Below are positions 62,188 to 64,000 of a DNA stretch of 64,000 nucleotides, piece after piece (position 1 is the stretch's first letter; every line of letters starts with the position of its first letter). Below the pieces are notes generated by a model. The model did not search any database. It was given only the letters and a program-made list of their open reading frames with translations, and was not told the origin of the DNA. A program made the translations under genes and the position numbers. The stretch is from Pseudomonas anguilliseptica (lineage in GTDB: Bacteria; Pseudomonadota; Gammaproteobacteria; Pseudomonadales; Pseudomonadaceae), in contig NZ_FNSC01000001.1 of NCBI RefSeq assembly GCF_900105355.1, forward strand, positions 372,001 through 436,000, read 5' to 3'.

Positions 62188-63144
62188 ATGGCCGGCGCTA
62201 GCCTGTTAACCCTGCTCGATGATATTGCCGCCGTTCTCGACGATGTGGCGGTAATGACCAAAGTCGCCGCCAAGAAAACTGCCGGAGTACTCGGCGACGA
62301 CCTGGCGCTGAATGCCCAGCAGGTCAGCGGCGTACGCGCCGAACGTGAGCTGCCGGTGGTGTGGGCGGTGGCCAAGGGCTCGTTCAAGAACAAACTGATT
62401 CTGGTGCCTGCCGCCCTGCTGATCAGCGCCTTCGCGCCCTGGGCGGTGACGCCGCTGCTGATGTTCGGCGGCGCCTTCCTCTGCTACGAAGGCTTCGAGA
62501 AGCTCGCGCACAAGTTCCTCCACAGCAAAGCCGAGGACCAGGCGCAGCATGCAGAACTGCTGCACGCCGTGGCCGACCCTGAAGTGGACATGCTGGCGTT
62601 CGAGAAGGACAAGATCAAAGGCGCGATTCGCACCGACTTTATTCTCTCGGCAGAAATCATTGCCATCACCCTCGGCTCCGTGGCCCTGGCCAGTTTCGGC
62701 AAGCAGGTCGCGGTGCTGTCCGCCATCGCCCTAGTGATGACGGTTGGGGTTTATGGCCTGGTGGCGGGTATCGTCAAGCTGGACGACGCCGGCCTCTACC
62801 TCAATCAGCGCACTGGCGAAGGCCTGGGCGGCCGCCTGCAACGCAGCATCGGCCGCGGCATTCTGTTTACCGCGCCATACATGATGAAAACCCTGTCGAT
62901 TCTCGGCACCGCGGCGATGTTTATGGTCGGCGGCGGCATCCTTGTTCATGGTGTGGACTCAGCCCAACAATGGGTAAATGCACTAACTGAGAGTGTTGCA
63001 TCCAGCAGCGGCCTGTTCGCGGCCTTGCTGCCAACCCTGCTGAATGCCATCGCCGGGATTATCGCAGGGGCCATTGCCCTACTGCTGGTCAACCTGGCGA
63101 CCCGCATCTGGAAAGCGGTGAAACCGAGCAAGACGCAAGCCTGA
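62188..63144 (+). CDS. DUF808 (YedI-family) membrane protein
   Basis: 318 residues. The N-terminal signature [43 protein letters not shown] ([20 protein letters not shown] plus the [15 protein letters not shown] segment) identifies the family. About six membrane helices follow, alternating with charged loops ([35 protein letters not shown]). Widespread in proteobacteria; function unknown. AAAGGA precedes the ATG. Stands alone, convergent with the MscS gene across a GC hairpin. Confidence 0.88.
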   Translation: MAGASLLTLLDDIAAVLDDVAVMTKVAAKKTAGVLGDDLALNAQQVSGVRAERELPVVWAVAKGSFKNKLILVPAALLISAFAPWAVTPLLMFGGAFLCYEGFEKLAHKFLHSKAEDQAQHAELLHAVADPEVDMLAFEKDKIKGAIRTDFILSAEIIAITLGSVALASFGKQVAVLSAIALVMTVGVYGLVAGIVKLDDAGLYLNQRTGEGLGGRLQRSIGRGILFTAPYMMKTLSILGTAAMFMVGGGILVHGVDSAQQWVNALTESVASSSGLFAALLPTLLNAIAGIIAGAIALLLVNLATRIWKAVKPSKTQA

Positions 63145-63151
63145 TCCAGCC

Positions 63152-63173
63152 CCGGCCGCCCCCTGGCGGCCGG
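63152..63173. terminator. GC-rich hairpin between convergent genes
   Basis: CCGGCCGCC / GGCGGCCGG with a CCCT loop, between the stop codons of the DUF808 and MscS genes. No T run. Confidence 0.55.
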
Positions 63174-63182
63174 CCTCCTCTG

Positions 63183-64000
63183 TTACCCCGCCTGCTGCAT
63201 GATCACCGTCTGCGCCGGCATCGGCGCTGGGAAGCCGCCTTCGCCGAGGGCATCCTTGATCATCTTGTTACTATCGAAATACACCTGCCAGTAATGGTCG
63301 GGGTGGCAATACGGACGCACTGCCAGCACCGGGCCAACCAGATTGAACTCGATAATTTCCACATCCACCGCCGGCTCGCTCAGCACATTGGCGATACCCG
63401 CAATACGTTCCTTGAGCAGCGCCACAGCGGCTTTGTAATCTGCCGCACCGGACAGCTGCGCCTGCAGATCGACCCGGCGAAACGCGTTGTGGCTGAAGTT
63501 CTGGATATTGTCGGAGAAGATCTTGTTGTTACCCACCAGGGTCATCACGTTGTCCGGGGTATTGATCGCGGTGACGAACAGGCCGATCTCGGTGACGGTG
63601 CCGGTAACCCCACCGGCGCTGATAAAGTCACCCACCTTGAACGGCCGCAGCACGATGATAAAACCGCCCGCCGCCAGGTTGGCCAGCAGCCCCGACCAGG
63701 CCATGCCGATGGCCAGACCGACCGCCGCAATTAGCGCCGCCAGGCTGGTGGTCTGCACGCCAAAGTAACCAAGAATACCGATAACCAGAATGATATTAAG
63801 GGTCACCGAGATAAAGTTGCCGACATAGCGCAGCACGATCGGGTCGACCCGCTGCTGGCCCAGGGCCTTCTGCACCATGCCAACGGCAAAGCCGATCAGC
63901 CAGCGGCCGATCACCCAAAAGGCAATTGCCGAGATGATCTTGATGGCAAACACCGCGCCGTACTGCGCGACCAGGTTGTAGAGATCGGCAACTTTCTCGG
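63183..64000 (-). CDS. mscS: Small-conductance mechanosensitive channel MscS (5' end outside window)
   Basis: The minus-strand frame is open to the right edge, so the N-terminus is missing. Visible are TM2 and the pore helix TM3 (TSLAALIAAVGLAIGMAWSG followed by LLANLAAGGFIIVLRPFKVGDFI, the Gly/Ala-packed MscS signature), the beta domain with GVTGTVTEIGLFVTAINTPDNV and VGNNKIFSDNIQNFS, and the alpha/beta vestibule. Opens under membrane tension to release solutes. Full MscS in this family has about 275-290 residues, so little is missing. Unlike the ybdG fragment at 16826, it appears intact. Confidence 0.93.
   Translation of the reverse strand, partial: EKVADLYNLVAQYGAVFAIKIISAIAFWVIGRWLIGFAVGMVQKALGQQRVDPIVLRYVGNFISVTLNIILVIGILGYFGVQTTSLAALIAAVGLAIGMAWSGLLANLAAGGFIIVLRPFKVGDFISAGGVTGTVTEIGLFVTAINTPDNVMTLVGNNKIFSDNIQNFSHNAFRRVDLQAQLSGAADYKAAVALLKERIAGIANVLSEPAVDVEIIEFNLVGPVLAVRPYCHPDHYWQVYFDSNKMIKDALGEGGFPAPMPAQTVIMQQAG

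Overview
The window is chromosomal DNA of a Pseudomonas (sensu lato). It is GC-rich. Gene content and order match known Pseudomonas blocks: purL-mltF-tadA-cumA, guaB-guaA, xseA, pqiAB beside an rRNA operon, pssA-ilvC-ilvN-ilvI, lpoP-mrcB, cbpA-prrF-phu, desCB/desT and ureEFG-ureJ. The 16S gene and the PrrF small RNA are also of Pseudomonas type. Genus is secure; I do not assign a species.

Layout. (1) 1-16.7 kb: purine and GMP synthesis (purL partial, guaA, guaB), a lytic transglycosylase (mltF), tRNA deaminase (tadA), a CumA-like multicopper oxidase, a DUF2182/DUF1326 pair, exonuclease VII (xseA) and an M23 peptidase. An IS5-family and an IS630-family element are inserted here. (2) 16.8-22.9 kb: an IS66-family element lies between two truncated genes, ybdG and an MCE (pqiB-like) gene. 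The flanks show no target duplication, so this looks like a rearrangement junction. (3) 22.9-28.8 kb: a complete rRNA operon on the minus strand (16S, tRNA-Ile, tRNA-Ala, 23S, 5S) with four evenly built tandem promoters. (4) 28.8-42.5 kb: phospholipid and branched-chain amino acid synthesis (pssA, ilvC with divergent ilvY, ilvN, ilvI), cell-wall synthesis (lpoP, mrcB), several small conserved genes and cbpA. (5) 42.6-52 kb: an iron/heme island made of one PrrF small RNA under a Fur box, the tonB-phuS-exbB-exbD-phuT-phuU-phuV-phuW operon, and the divergent receptor gene phuR, which is frameshifted. (6) 52-57.4 kb: a Rieske protein, a lipase-like hydrolase, a methyltransferase, and desC-desB with their repressor desT. 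(7) 57.5-64 kb: urease accessory genes ureE-ureF-ureG-ureJ behind a sigma-54 promoter, a phosphodiester phosphodiesterase, a 1-kb intergenic region rich in DnaA boxes with a 24-codon ORF and a REP pair, a DUF808 membrane protein and a partial MscS channel.

The most unusual signal is a family of 140-190 bp repeats, with copies at 4288-5624 (split by the IS5 element), 10827-11019 and 52362-52502 and a solo end at 61153-61169. Each copy abuts stop codons. Each has three nested stems whose sequences differ between copies but stay complementary within a copy, around conserved unpaired blocks. This looks like selection on structure rather than an ordinary MITE with fixed ends.

Three genes (the DUF1326 gene, ybdG, phuR) each lack exactly one base, which suggests either gene decay or indel errors in the assembly.
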